Assembly: GCF_018736145.1 (NCBI RefSeq)
Contig: NZ_CP059997.1
Span: 681,501-745,500, forward strand
Direction of reading: 5' to 3'
DNA length: 64,000 nt
Origin: Amycolatopsis sp. CA-230715
GTDB lineage: Bacteria; Actinomycetota; Actinomycetes; Mycobacteriales; Pseudonocardiaceae
The translations under genes and the position numbers were made by a program. Below are positions 1 to 7,234 of this stretch, piece by piece (positions within the stretch are counted from its first letter, which is position 1; each line of letters starts with the position of its first letter). The notes under the pieces were generated by a model that saw only the letters and a program-made list of their open reading frames with translations, did no database searches and was not told the origin of the DNA.

Positions 1-1
1 A

Positions 2-166
2 GCGTCCGCGTTCGTCGTGACGGCGGTGGTGCTGCTCGCCGTCGCGATCCCGGTCGCGCTGCTCAGCTACCACGCGATCGAAAAGACGGGCATGAAGATC
101 GCGGCGGCCTTCGATGCCAAGGGCAGGCCCCGCGACTACTACGCACCGGAGCCGCTGGCCGTCTGA
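2..166 (+). CDS. C-terminus of a membrane protein (acyltransferase-3-like?), partial
   Basis: Only the last 54 codons are in the window, ending at TGA 164-166. They encode a hydrophobic helix (FVVTAVVLLAVAIPVALL) followed by SYHAIEK and a short soluble tail. A final membrane helix followed by S-Y-x-x-I-E-K resembles the end of OafA/YrhL-type acyltransferase-3 proteins, but the fragment is too short to assign. It is followed at once by a strong terminator, so it belongs to the upstream transcription unit and not to the choline genes downstream. Confidence 0.6.
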   Translation, partial: ASAFVVTAVVLLAVAIPVALLSYHAIEKTGMKIAAAFDAKGRPRDYYAPEPLAV

Positions 167-182
167 AATCGTACGGAACGTC

Positions 183-220
183 ACGGGCCGCGCCGCTGAA
201 TGAGCGGTGCGGCCCGTTTT
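183..220 (+). terminator. Rho-independent terminator
   Basis: A perfect 15-bp stem (183-197 with 203-217) around a GAATG loop is followed by TTTT. It closes the upstream membrane-protein gene and isolates the choline operon. Confidence 0.85.
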
Positions 221-290
221 ACGCGTAGGATTCCGACCCGGCGCGGGCCCGGCCCGCGCCGCGCACGCACTGTCCACACTGGAGAGGTTG

Positions 291-1769
291 ATGGCGGACT
301 TTTTCATCGGCGGCCACTGGGTCGGCGCGAAGCAGGGCGGCACCCGCGAAATCCGGTGCCCCGCCAACGGTTCGTTGGTGGCCGAGGTCGCCGAAGGCAC
401 GCGCGAGGACACCGAGGCGGCCATCGCGGCCGCGCGGCACGCTTTCGACACCGGCCCGTGGCCCGCCACCCCCGCCGCCGAACGCGGTGACGTGCTGCTG
501 CGCGCCGCCGATCTTCTCGTGCAGCGCAAGGACGCGTTCGCCCGCGCGGAATCGCTCGACACCGGCAAGCGGCTGGTGGAAAGCGAACTCGACATGGACG
601 ACATCACCGCGTGCTTCAAGTACTTCGGCAAGCTCGCCGGCAACGACGCCGGTCGCGTCGTGGACACCGGGAATCCGGACGCGTTCAGCCGGATCGTGTA
701 CGAACCGGTCGGCGTGTGCGGCCTGATCACGCCGTGGAACTACCCGCTGCTGCAGACGGTGTGGAAGGTCGCGCCCGCGCTGGCCGCCGGGAACACCTTC
801 GTGCTCAAGCCGAGCGAGCTGACCCCGCACACCTCGATCCTGCTGATGCGCCTGCTCGCGGACGCGGGCGTGCCCGACGGGGTGGCGAACCTCGTGCTGG
901 GCGCGGGCGGTGAGGTCGGCGCGCCGCTGTCCGAACACCCCGACGTGGACCTGGTGTCGTTCACCGGCGGGCTCGCCACCGGCAAGGTGATCGCCGCCTC
1001 CGCCGCGGCCACGGTCAAGAAGGTCGCGCTCGAACTCGGCGGGAAGAACCCGAACGTGGTGTTCGCCGACGCCGATTTCGAAACCGCCGTCGACTACGCG
1101 ATCACCGCGATCTTCCTGCACTCCGGCCAGGTGTGCTCCGCGGGCGCGCGGCTGATCGTGCAGGAGGAGATCCACGACGCCTTCGTCGACGAGATCGTCC
1201 GCCGCGCGGAGCTGATCCGGCTCGGCGGGCCGTTCGACCCGGACGCCGAGACCGGGCCGCTGATTTCCGCCCAGCACAGGGAAAAGGTCGAAAAGTACGT
1301 CGCGACCGCGATCGAAGAGGGCGCGGTGCTGCGGACCGGCGGCAAGCGGCCAGAGGGCGAGCGGTTCGCGGACGGCTACTACTACCTGCCGACCGTGCTC
1401 GACGGCGTGCGCCAGGGCAGCACCGCGGTGGTCGAGGAGTCGTTCGGCCCGGTGCTGACCGTCGAAACGTTCACCGACGAGGACGACGCGGTCCGCATCG
1501 CCAACGACACGCACTACGGGCTCGCCGGCGCGGTGTTCACCGACGACGCCTCGCGCGCGCAGCGCGTCGCGAACCGCCTCCGCCACGGCACCATCTGGAT
1601 CAACGACTTCCACCCCTACCTCCCGCAGGCGGAATGGGGCGGGTTCAAGCAGTCCGGGTTCGGCCGCGAACTGGGCCCGAGCGGGCTGGCCGAGTACCAG
1701 GAGGCCAAGCACATCTACCAGAACCTGCGCCCCGAGCCGCCGAAGTGGTTCTCCGGCGAGCAGAGCTGA
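291..1769 (+). CDS. betB: Betaine-aldehyde dehydrogenase family NAD(P)+ aldehyde dehydrogenase
   Basis: A 492-residue aldehyde dehydrogenase, the full family length. The general base is in ELGGK (Glu248) and the nucleophile in GQVCSAG (Cys282). The conserved segments PWNYPLL, SFTGG and EESFGPVL are also present. ATG 291 was chosen because GGAGAGG lies just ahead of it and the homologous N-terminus starts there; the open frame upstream is low-complexity. It heads an operon with a permease and a choline oxidase-like gene, so the expected reaction is oxidation of betaine aldehyde to glycine betaine in the cytoplasm, which gives an osmoprotectant. Substrate is inferred from context; other aldehydes are possible. 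Confidence 0.9.
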   Translation: MADFFIGGHWVGAKQGGTREIRCPANGSLVAEVAEGTREDTEAAIAAARHAFDTGPWPATPAAERGDVLLRAADLLVQRKDAFARAESLDTGKRLVESELDMDDITACFKYFGKLAGNDAGRVVDTGNPDAFSRIVYEPVGVCGLITPWNYPLLQTVWKVAPALAAGNTFVLKPSELTPHTSILLMRLLADAGVPDGVANLVLGAGGEVGAPLSEHPDVDLVSFTGGLATGKVIAASAAATVKKVALELGGKNPNVVFADADFETAVDYAITAIFLHSGQVCSAGARLIVQEEIHDAFVDEIVRRAELIRLGGPFDPDAETGPLISAQHREKVEKYVATAIEEGAVLRTGGKRPEGERFADGYYYLPTVLDGVRQGSTAVVEESFGPVLTVETFTDEDDAVRIANDTHYGLAGAVFTDDASRAQRVANRLRHGTIWINDFHPYLPQAEWGGFKQSGFGRELGPSGLAEYQEAKHIYQNLRPEPPKWFSGEQS

Positions 1770-1805
1770 ACCGCAAATTCCATAGTGGACTGATCAGGAG
1801 GCGCC

Positions 1806-3356
1806 TTGAGTACACAGGGTGGCGGCGACCAAGAACTCAGCGATTTCGGCTACACCAACCAGTTGAAGCGAACACTGGGCAGCTTCCACACCTTCGCCGC
1901 GGGCATCAGCTACATCTCGGTGCTGACCGGCGTGTTCCAGCTGTCCTATCTCGGGCTCGGGCAGGGCGGCCCGGCCTACTGGTGGTCGTGGCCGATGGTG
2001 TTCGTCGGCCAGCTGATGGTGGCGCTGACCTTCGCCGAGCTCGCGGCGCACTACCCGGTGGCCGGTTCGGTCTACAACTGGGCGAAGAAGCTGTCCAACA
2101 ACCACCTCGCCTGGCTGGCGGGCTGGATGATGCTGCTCGCCTCGATCGTGTCGATCTCCGCGACCGCGCTGGCCTACCAGCGCACGCTGCCCCAGATCTG
2201 GAAGGGCTTCCAGGTCATCGGGGACGGCACCGGCACCAGTGACGCGGCCAACGGCGTGCTGCTGGCGAGCCTGCTGATCGTGTTCACCATGCTGGTCAAC
2301 GCGTTCGGCGTGAAGCTGATGGCGCGGATCAACAGCGCGGGCGTGTTCATCGAGCTGGTGTTCGCGGTGCTGCTGGTGATCTTCTTCGCCGCGCACTTCG
2401 TCCGCGGGCCCGGTGTGGTCACCGAGACGCTGAACACCGGCGCGAACCACACGGGCGGATACCTCAGCGCGTTCCTGATCGCCGCGATCGCGTCCTCGTA
2501 CGTGATGTACGGGTTCGACACGGCGGCCTCCCTCGGCGAGGAGTCGAAGGACCCGCACCGCAACGCGCCGAAGGCGATCCTGCGCGCGCTCGTCGCCTCG
2601 GCGCTGCTCGGCGGTTTGATCATCCTGTTCGCGCTGATGGCGGTCAGCGACGTGAACGCGCCGCAGCTGGCGACCGACGGCCTGCAGTTCGTGCTCACCG
2701 ACGCGCTCGGCGGCACGATCGGCCGTGTCTTCCTGATCGTGGTGGGCATCGCGATCACGGTGTGCGTGCTGGCGGTGCACACGGCCGCGATCCGGATCGC
2801 GTTCGCGATGGCGCGCGACAACGCGCTCCCCGGCGGTTCGAAGCTCGCGAAGGTGAACAAGAAGACCGGCACCCCGGTGCTGCCCGCGGTGGTCATCGGC
2901 GTGATCGCGATCGTGCTGCTGCTGGTGAACATCAACTCGTCGCAGATCTTCTCCGCGGTGACCAGCCTCGCGATCATCCTGATCTACATCGCCTACCTGA
3001 TGGTCACCGTGCCGATGCTGATCAAGCGTCTGCGCGGGCAGTGGCCGCCGAAGGGCGCGCCCGAGGGCCGGTTCTCGCTCGGCAAGTGGGGCCTGCCGGT
3101 CAACATCGTCGCCGTGCTGTGGGGTGGGTTCTGGACGGTGAACCTGGCCTGGCCGCGCGCGGAGATCTACAACGCGACCCCGCCCTTCCACTGGTACCTG
3201 AAGTGGAGTTCCGTGCTGTTCGTCGCGGTGTTCGCGGCGGGCGGGTTCGCCTACTACTGGTTCGTGCAACGGCACAAGGTGGGGGTGCTGGCCGATCACG
3301 CGGCGAAGTCCGCGGCCGAGGAGCCCCCGGCGGAGATTCGAGAGGAGAGCGCTTAA
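1806..3356 (+). CDS. APC-superfamily permease, probable choline or amine uptake
   Basis: A 516-residue integral membrane protein with about 12 predicted helices and the APC (amino acid-polyamine-organocation) pattern near residues 35-90 (AAGISYISVLTGVF; FAELAAHYPVAGSVYNW). It resembles the amino acid/choline transporter branch. TTG 1806 is preceded by AGGAGG. The stop at 3354-3356 abuts the GTG of the next gene, so the two are probably translationally coupled. Lying between an aldehyde dehydrogenase and a choline oxidase-like gene, its likely substrate is choline. That is an inference; ethanolamine or another amine would fit the family too. Confidence 0.8.
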   Translation: MSTQGGGDQELSDFGYTNQLKRTLGSFHTFAAGISYISVLTGVFQLSYLGLGQGGPAYWWSWPMVFVGQLMVALTFAELAAHYPVAGSVYNWAKKLSNNHLAWLAGWMMLLASIVSISATALAYQRTLPQIWKGFQVIGDGTGTSDAANGVLLASLLIVFTMLVNAFGVKLMARINSAGVFIELVFAVLLVIFFAAHFVRGPGVVTETLNTGANHTGGYLSAFLIAAIASSYVMYGFDTAASLGEESKDPHRNAPKAILRALVASALLGGLIILFALMAVSDVNAPQLATDGLQFVLTDALGGTIGRVFLIVVGIAITVCVLAVHTAAIRIAFAMARDNALPGGSKLAKVNKKTGTPVLPAVVIGVIAIVLLLVNINSSQIFSAVTSLAIILIYIAYLMVTVPMLIKRLRGQWPPKGAPEGRFSLGKWGLPVNIVAVLWGGFWTVNLAWPRAEIYNATPPFHWYLKWSSVLFVAVFAAGGFAYYWFVQRHKVGVLADHAAKSAAEEPPAEIREESA

Positions 3357-4904
3357 GTGAGCGAGGAGTTCGACTACGTCGTCGTCGGCGGTGGTACCGC
3401 GGGATCGGTGGTCGCGGCGCGGCTGTCGGAGGACCCCAGCGTCACCGTCTGCCTCCTGGAGGCCGGTCCGTCCGATGTGGACGATCCGGCGGTGCTCCAG
3501 CTGAACCAGTGGATGGGCCTGCTGGAGTCCGGGTACGACTGGGACTACCTCGTCGAGCCGCAGGAATCCGGCAACTCGTTCCTCCGGCACGCGCGGGCGA
3601 AGGTGCTGGGCGGCTGTTCCTCGCACAACTCGTGCATCGCCTTCTGGGCACCGGCCGAGGACCTGGACGAATGGGCGTCGCTCGGTCTCGACGGCTGGTC
3701 GGCGAAGGACGTTTTCCCGCTGTACAAACGACTCGAGACCAATGACGGCCCCGGCGAGCACCACGGGCGTTCCGGCCCGGTCACCATCCGCTCGGTCCCG
3801 CCGCGCGACCCCGCCGGTGCGGCACTGCTCGAAGCGTGCGAGCAGGCGGGCATCCCGCGCACCGAGTTCAACTCGGGCAGCACCGTCACCCACGGCGCGA
3901 ACTGGTTCCAGATCAACGCGCGCGAGGACGGCACCCGATCGTCGGCCTCGGTTTCCTACCTGCACCCGATCATCGGCAAGCGGTCCAATTTGGACATCCG
4001 AACGGGAGCGAGGGCCAAGCGGCTCATCTTCGACGGCAAGCGCTGCACCGGCGTCGAGTACCTCGCGCCGGACCTGATCCACGGCATCGAGGTCAAGGCG
4101 CGCCGCGAGGTCATCGTCAGCTCCGGCGCGATCGACACGCCGAAGCTGCTGATGCTGTCCGGGATCGGGCCCGCCGAGCACCTGCGCGAGGTCGGCGTCG
4201 AGGTGCTGCACGACTCCCCCGGCGTCGGCGCGAACCTGCAGGACCACCCCGAGGGCCTGATCCAGTGGGACGCGAAGCAGCCGATGGTGAGCGATTCCAC
4301 GCAGTGGTGGGAAATCGGCATCTTCACCACCACCGAGGACGGCCTCGACCGGCCGGACCTGATGTTCCACTACGGCTCGGTCCCGTTCGACCTGAACACC
4401 CTGCGCCACGGCTACCCCACCACGGAGAACGGGTTCTGCCTGACCCCGAACGTGACGCGCAGCAGGTCGCTCGGCACCGTGCGGCTGCGCACCAGGGACT
4501 ACCGCGACAAGCCGAAGGTCGACCCGAGGTACTTCACCGATCCGCACGACATCCGCGTGATGACCTACGGCATCAAGCTCGCGCGAGAGATCGTCTCGCA
4601 GCCCGCGATGGCCGAATGGGCGGGTACGGAGCTCGCGCCCGGCGCCGACGCGCGCACCGACGACGAGATCGCCGACTACCTGCGCAAGACGCACAACACC
4701 GTCTACCACCCTTCGTGCACCGCCAAGATGGGCGGCGACGACGACCCGAACGCCGTCCTCGACGCGCGCCTGCGCGTCCGCGGTGTCTCGAACCTCCGGG
4801 TGGCGGACGGCTCGGCGATGCCGTTCCTCGTCGCGGTGAACCCGTGCATCACGACGATGGCGATCGGCGAGAAGTGCGCCGACATGCTCAAAGAAGACGC
4901 CTGA
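3357..4904 (+). CDS. betA: GMC-family choline oxidase/dehydrogenase
   Basis: A 515-residue FAD enzyme of the glucose-methanol-choline family. The Rossmann motif VVGGGTAGSVVAARL is near residue 8. Recalled from memory, long blocks match Arthrobacter choline oxidase CodA: RHARAKVLGGCSSHNSC, QPMVSDSTQWWEIGIF and LRHGYPTTENGF. The histidine that carries covalent FAD in CodA corresponds to His90 in SSHNS, with its Ser neighbour kept. The catalytic His (VYHP) and Asn (AVNPC) near the C-terminus are conserved. Expected reaction: choline to betaine aldehyde, possibly with O2 as acceptor. GTG 3357 directly follows the permease stop and has a GAGAGGAG Shine-Dalgarno. No betI-like repressor is adjacent. 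Confidence 0.88.
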   Translation: MSEEFDYVVVGGGTAGSVVAARLSEDPSVTVCLLEAGPSDVDDPAVLQLNQWMGLLESGYDWDYLVEPQESGNSFLRHARAKVLGGCSSHNSCIAFWAPAEDLDEWASLGLDGWSAKDVFPLYKRLETNDGPGEHHGRSGPVTIRSVPPRDPAGAALLEACEQAGIPRTEFNSGSTVTHGANWFQINAREDGTRSSASVSYLHPIIGKRSNLDIRTGARAKRLIFDGKRCTGVEYLAPDLIHGIEVKARREVIVSSGAIDTPKLLMLSGIGPAEHLREVGVEVLHDSPGVGANLQDHPEGLIQWDAKQPMVSDSTQWWEIGIFTTTEDGLDRPDLMFHYGSVPFDLNTLRHGYPTTENGFCLTPNVTRSRSLGTVRLRTRDYRDKPKVDPRYFTDPHDIRVMTYGIKLAREIVSQPAMAEWAGTELAPGADARTDDEIADYLRKTHNTVYHPSCTAKMGGDDDPNAVLDARLRVRGVSNLRVADGSAMPFLVAVNPCITTMAIGEKCADMLKEDA

Positions 4905-4931
4905 ACCTCGTTTCCCTCCGGCAGGCGCGGT

Positions 4932-4986
4932 GTCCCTGATGGTCACCATGACAGCATTCAGTGCCGTCATGGTGACCATCACGGCA
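4932..4986. repeat. 55-bp paired palindromic element, copy 1
   Basis: Two 25-bp units (4932-4956 and 4962-4986) are separated by 5 bp. The right unit is a near-palindrome with ends TGCCGT and ACGGCA and core ATGGTGACCAT; the left unit is a degenerate version. Arms 4938-4952 and 4966-4980 are perfectly complementary over 15 bp and could form a hairpin. The same 25+5+25 layout recurs at 62373-62427. It lies between convergent-free, same-strand genes (betA and the next oxidoreductase). Confidence 0.8.
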
Positions 4987-5049
4987 TAGCGCGGTTCGCC
5001 CGGGACGGTGCTCTACGATGCCGCGGAGATCATCGCTGGAGGGAAGAGC

Positions 5050-5973
5050 ATGCGCGGCATCAGGTTCGGCGGGCGGGGCACGGGGCAGCGGTTCGAGGTG
5101 GCGGAGCTGGCCGAGCCGGTGCCGGGGCCGGGGCAACTGCTCATCCGCGCCGAGGCGGTCGGAGTCGGTGTCGGGATCGTACGCATGCTGAACGGTGGCG
5201 CGGTGCCGCCGAACGGACCCGGCGGCGAGGTGGTCGGGAAGGTGGCCGCGGTCGGGCCCGACGTCACCGGGTACGAGATCGGCGACCGGGTCGGCGGTGT
5301 CGTGTTCGAAGGCCTCTACGCCGAGCAGGTGCTGGCCTCGCCGATGCTGATTTCCCGTGTGCCGCAAGAGGTCGACGCCGGTGACGCGCTGAGCCTGGTG
5401 CGTGGCGGCCTAATCGCGTTGTCGGTGCTGCGCGCCGCTCGCTTCGAGGCGGGCGAATCCGTACTGGTCACCGCGTCGGCGAGCGGAACGGGACACCTCG
5501 CCGTGCAACTGGCGAAGGCCCTCGGAGCGAGCCGCGTCGTCGCCGCGGCCGGGTCCGCGGACAAGGCGGAGTTCCTGCGGTCGTGCGGCGCGGACGAAGT
5601 AGTGGCCTACGGCGACGAAAGCTGGGGCGAGCCGGTGGACGTCGTCCTGGACGGCGTCGGCGGTGAACTCGTGCAGCGGGGCGTCGGAGCGCTCGCGCCG
5701 CACGGCAGGTTGGTCGCCTTCAGCGCGGGCGGCGGGACCGTGGACGCGGGCAGCCTGCTCGGCGAGCTGAAGTCGGTCATCGGCTTCTCCATCGGACTCG
5801 TCGCGAGGCGGCAACCCGAACTCGTGGACGAGCGGCGGGCCGAGCTGTGGGCACTGCTGGCCGGCGGCACCGTGCGCCCCGCCACCACGACGCTGCCGTT
5901 CGACCGGCTCGCCGAGGCCGTCGAGCTGATCGAGTCGCGGCGCAACCTCGGGCGGGTGCTGCTGCGCCCCTGA
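5050..5973 (+). CDS. Zinc-independent MDR / quinone oxidoreductase-like protein
   Basis: A 307-residue medium-chain dehydrogenase/reductase. It has the N-terminal GroES-like fold (PGPGQLLIRAEAVGVG) and a Rossmann segment (ESVLVTASASGTGHLAVQLAKALGA, about residues 137-161) whose Gly-rich loop is ASGTGHLA. The zinc-binding Cys/His residues of alcohol dehydrogenases are absent, as in NADPH:quinone oxidoreductases. ATG 5050 follows GGAGGG; the open frame upstream of it runs through non-coding sequence. It is a single gene on both sides. The physiological substrate cannot be told from sequence. Confidence 0.8.
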   Translation: MRGIRFGGRGTGQRFEVAELAEPVPGPGQLLIRAEAVGVGVGIVRMLNGGAVPPNGPGGEVVGKVAAVGPDVTGYEIGDRVGGVVFEGLYAEQVLASPMLISRVPQEVDAGDALSLVRGGLIALSVLRAARFEAGESVLVTASASGTGHLAVQLAKALGASRVVAAAGSADKAEFLRSCGADEVVAYGDESWGEPVDVVLDGVGGELVQRGVGALAPHGRLVAFSAGGGTVDAGSLLGELKSVIGFSIGLVARRQPELVDERRAELWALLAGGTVRPATTTLPFDRLAEAVELIESRRNLGRVLLRP

Positions 5974-6015
5974 CCCGTCCTATTCGGACAGCAAACCGCA
6001 AAACGGGTATGACCT

Positions 6016-6044
6016 TGCCCTGGTCCTCGCCGCTCCCTAAACTG
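6016..6044 (+). promoter_or_regulatory. Sigma-70-type promoter of the DUF1707-ABC operon
   Basis: TTGCCC (6016-6021) and TAAACT (6039-6044) are separated by exactly 17 bp. The predicted start is about 28 nt before ATG 6079. Confidence 0.6.
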
Positions 6045-6078
6045 TGCGAACCATACACAGATTCACTGGGGAAGCACC

Positions 6079-6498
6079 ATGACCAAGACGGCACCGCTGC
6101 TGATGCGGATGCTCATGTCCGAGCGGATCCCGGCTTCGGCGGCCGACCGCGATGCCGCCGTGAGCCGGATCACCCGCGGCCGCGAAGACGGCGCGCTCAC
6201 CGAACGCGAAGCGGGCGACCGCTTCGACCGGCTGGACATCGCCGCCACCCGCGAGGCCGTGCGCCGAGCCCTCGAAGGTCTGCCCGGCGTGCCGCCCGCG
6301 GTCCTCGTCCCCGTGCGCCGGGTGGTCACCTGGGTCTGGCTCGGCGTGAACGTCGTGCAGATCGCCGTCTGGCTGCTGATGTGCCTGATCGGCCTGCACT
6401 TCGCACCACCGTTCTGGCTGTGGTCGGTCGTCGGCGGCGGCCTCGTCGTGGCCGCGCTCTGGCTGCTCACCGAATCCGTCTTCCGGGTGCGCGGCTGA
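6079..6498 (+). CDS. DUF1707 (SHOCT-like) membrane protein
   Basis: 139 residues. Residues 12-64 form a DUF1707 domain with the usual R-I-P-A-S-x-A-D-R-D-A and L-x-x-R-E-A-x-x-R-x-x-x-L pattern. Two transmembrane helices follow (about 80-105 and 110-132). The start is ATG 6079 behind GGGGAAG. The stop lies 1 base before the ABC ATPase, so it is the first gene of a three-gene operon. DUF1707 proteins are actinobacterial small membrane proteins of unknown biochemical role; a sensor or adaptor for the exporter is only a guess. Confidence 0.85.
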   Translation: MTKTAPLLMRMLMSERIPASAADRDAAVSRITRGREDGALTEREAGDRFDRLDIAATREAVRRALEGLPGVPPAVLVPVRRVVTWVWLGVNVVQIAVWLLMCLIGLHFAPPFWLWSVVGGGLVVAALWLLTESVFRVRG

Positions 6499-6499
6499 C

Positions 6500-7234
6500 A
6501 TGACCATCTCACCCGTCCGCCTCGACGCGGTACGCAAGACCTACGGACAGGGCGACAGCGCCGTCGTCGCGCTCGGCGGTGTCACCGTCGACTTCCCCGC
6601 GGGCAGCTTCACGGCCGTGATGGGCCCGTCCGGTTCCGGGAAGAGCACCCTGCTGCACTGCGCGGCAGGTCTCGACCAACCCGATTCGGGCACCGTGACG
6701 CTCGCGGGCACCCCGCTGACCGGGCTGGGCGAAACCGAACTCACCGTGCTGCGGCGGGATCGGGTCGCCTTCGTGTTCCAGTCGTTCAACCTGATGCCCG
6801 CGCTCACCGTGTGGGACAACGTCACGCTGCCGACCATCCTCGCCGGACGCACCCCCGACGAAACGTGGGTCAAGGGCGTGCTCGACAGGGTCGGCCTCGG
6901 CCACCGCACGAAGCACCGGCCTGGCGAGCTTTCCGGCGGCCAGCAGCAACGCGTCGCGGTGGCGAGGGCGCTCGCGGGCCGGGCCGCGGTGACCTTCGCC
7001 GACGAGCCGACCGGGGCACTGGACACCCAGACCGCGCTCGACGTGCTCGCGCTCCTGCGCGAGCTGGCCGCGGCTGGCCAGACGGTGGTCATGGTGACGC
7101 ACGACCCGGTCGCGGCGTCCCACGCGGATTCCGCGCTGTTCCTCGTCGACGGGCACATCGTGTCCAAAGTGGACCGTCCGAGGGCGGACGCGGTGGCGGC
7201 CGAGCTGGCCGGGTTGACCGGGCGGGCGCGGTGA
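6500..7234 (+). CDS. ABC transporter ATP-binding protein, LolD/MacB type
   Basis: A 244-residue ATPase. Walker A is GPSGSGKST (42-50), the Q-loop is VFQSFNLMPALT, the signature is LSGGQQQR (from 144), Walker B is VTFADEPTGALD and the H-loop is MVTHD. The ALTVWDNV insertion and overall length fit the MacB/LolD subgroup that works with FtsX-type permeases. Its stop overlaps the permease start by 4 bp (GTGA), which points to translational coupling. Function: energising export or lipoprotein/peptide handling at the membrane. The substrate is unknown. Confidence 0.92.
   Translation: MTISPVRLDAVRKTYGQGDSAVVALGGVTVDFPAGSFTAVMGPSGSGKSTLLHCAAGLDQPDSGTVTLAGTPLTGLGETELTVLRRDRVAFVFQSFNLMPALTVWDNVTLPTILAGRTPDETWVKGVLDRVGLGHRTKHRPGELSGGQQQRVAVARALAGRAAVTFADEPTGALDTQTALDVLALLRELAAAGQTVVMVTHDPVAASHADSALFLVDGHIVSKVDRPRADAVAAELAGLTGRAR

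Noticed and set aside
1794..4982. Very long minus-strand frame opposite the choline operon
   Set aside because: Typical shadow frame in high-GC DNA: the product is Arg/His/Gly-rich and the opposite strand carries three clear genes.
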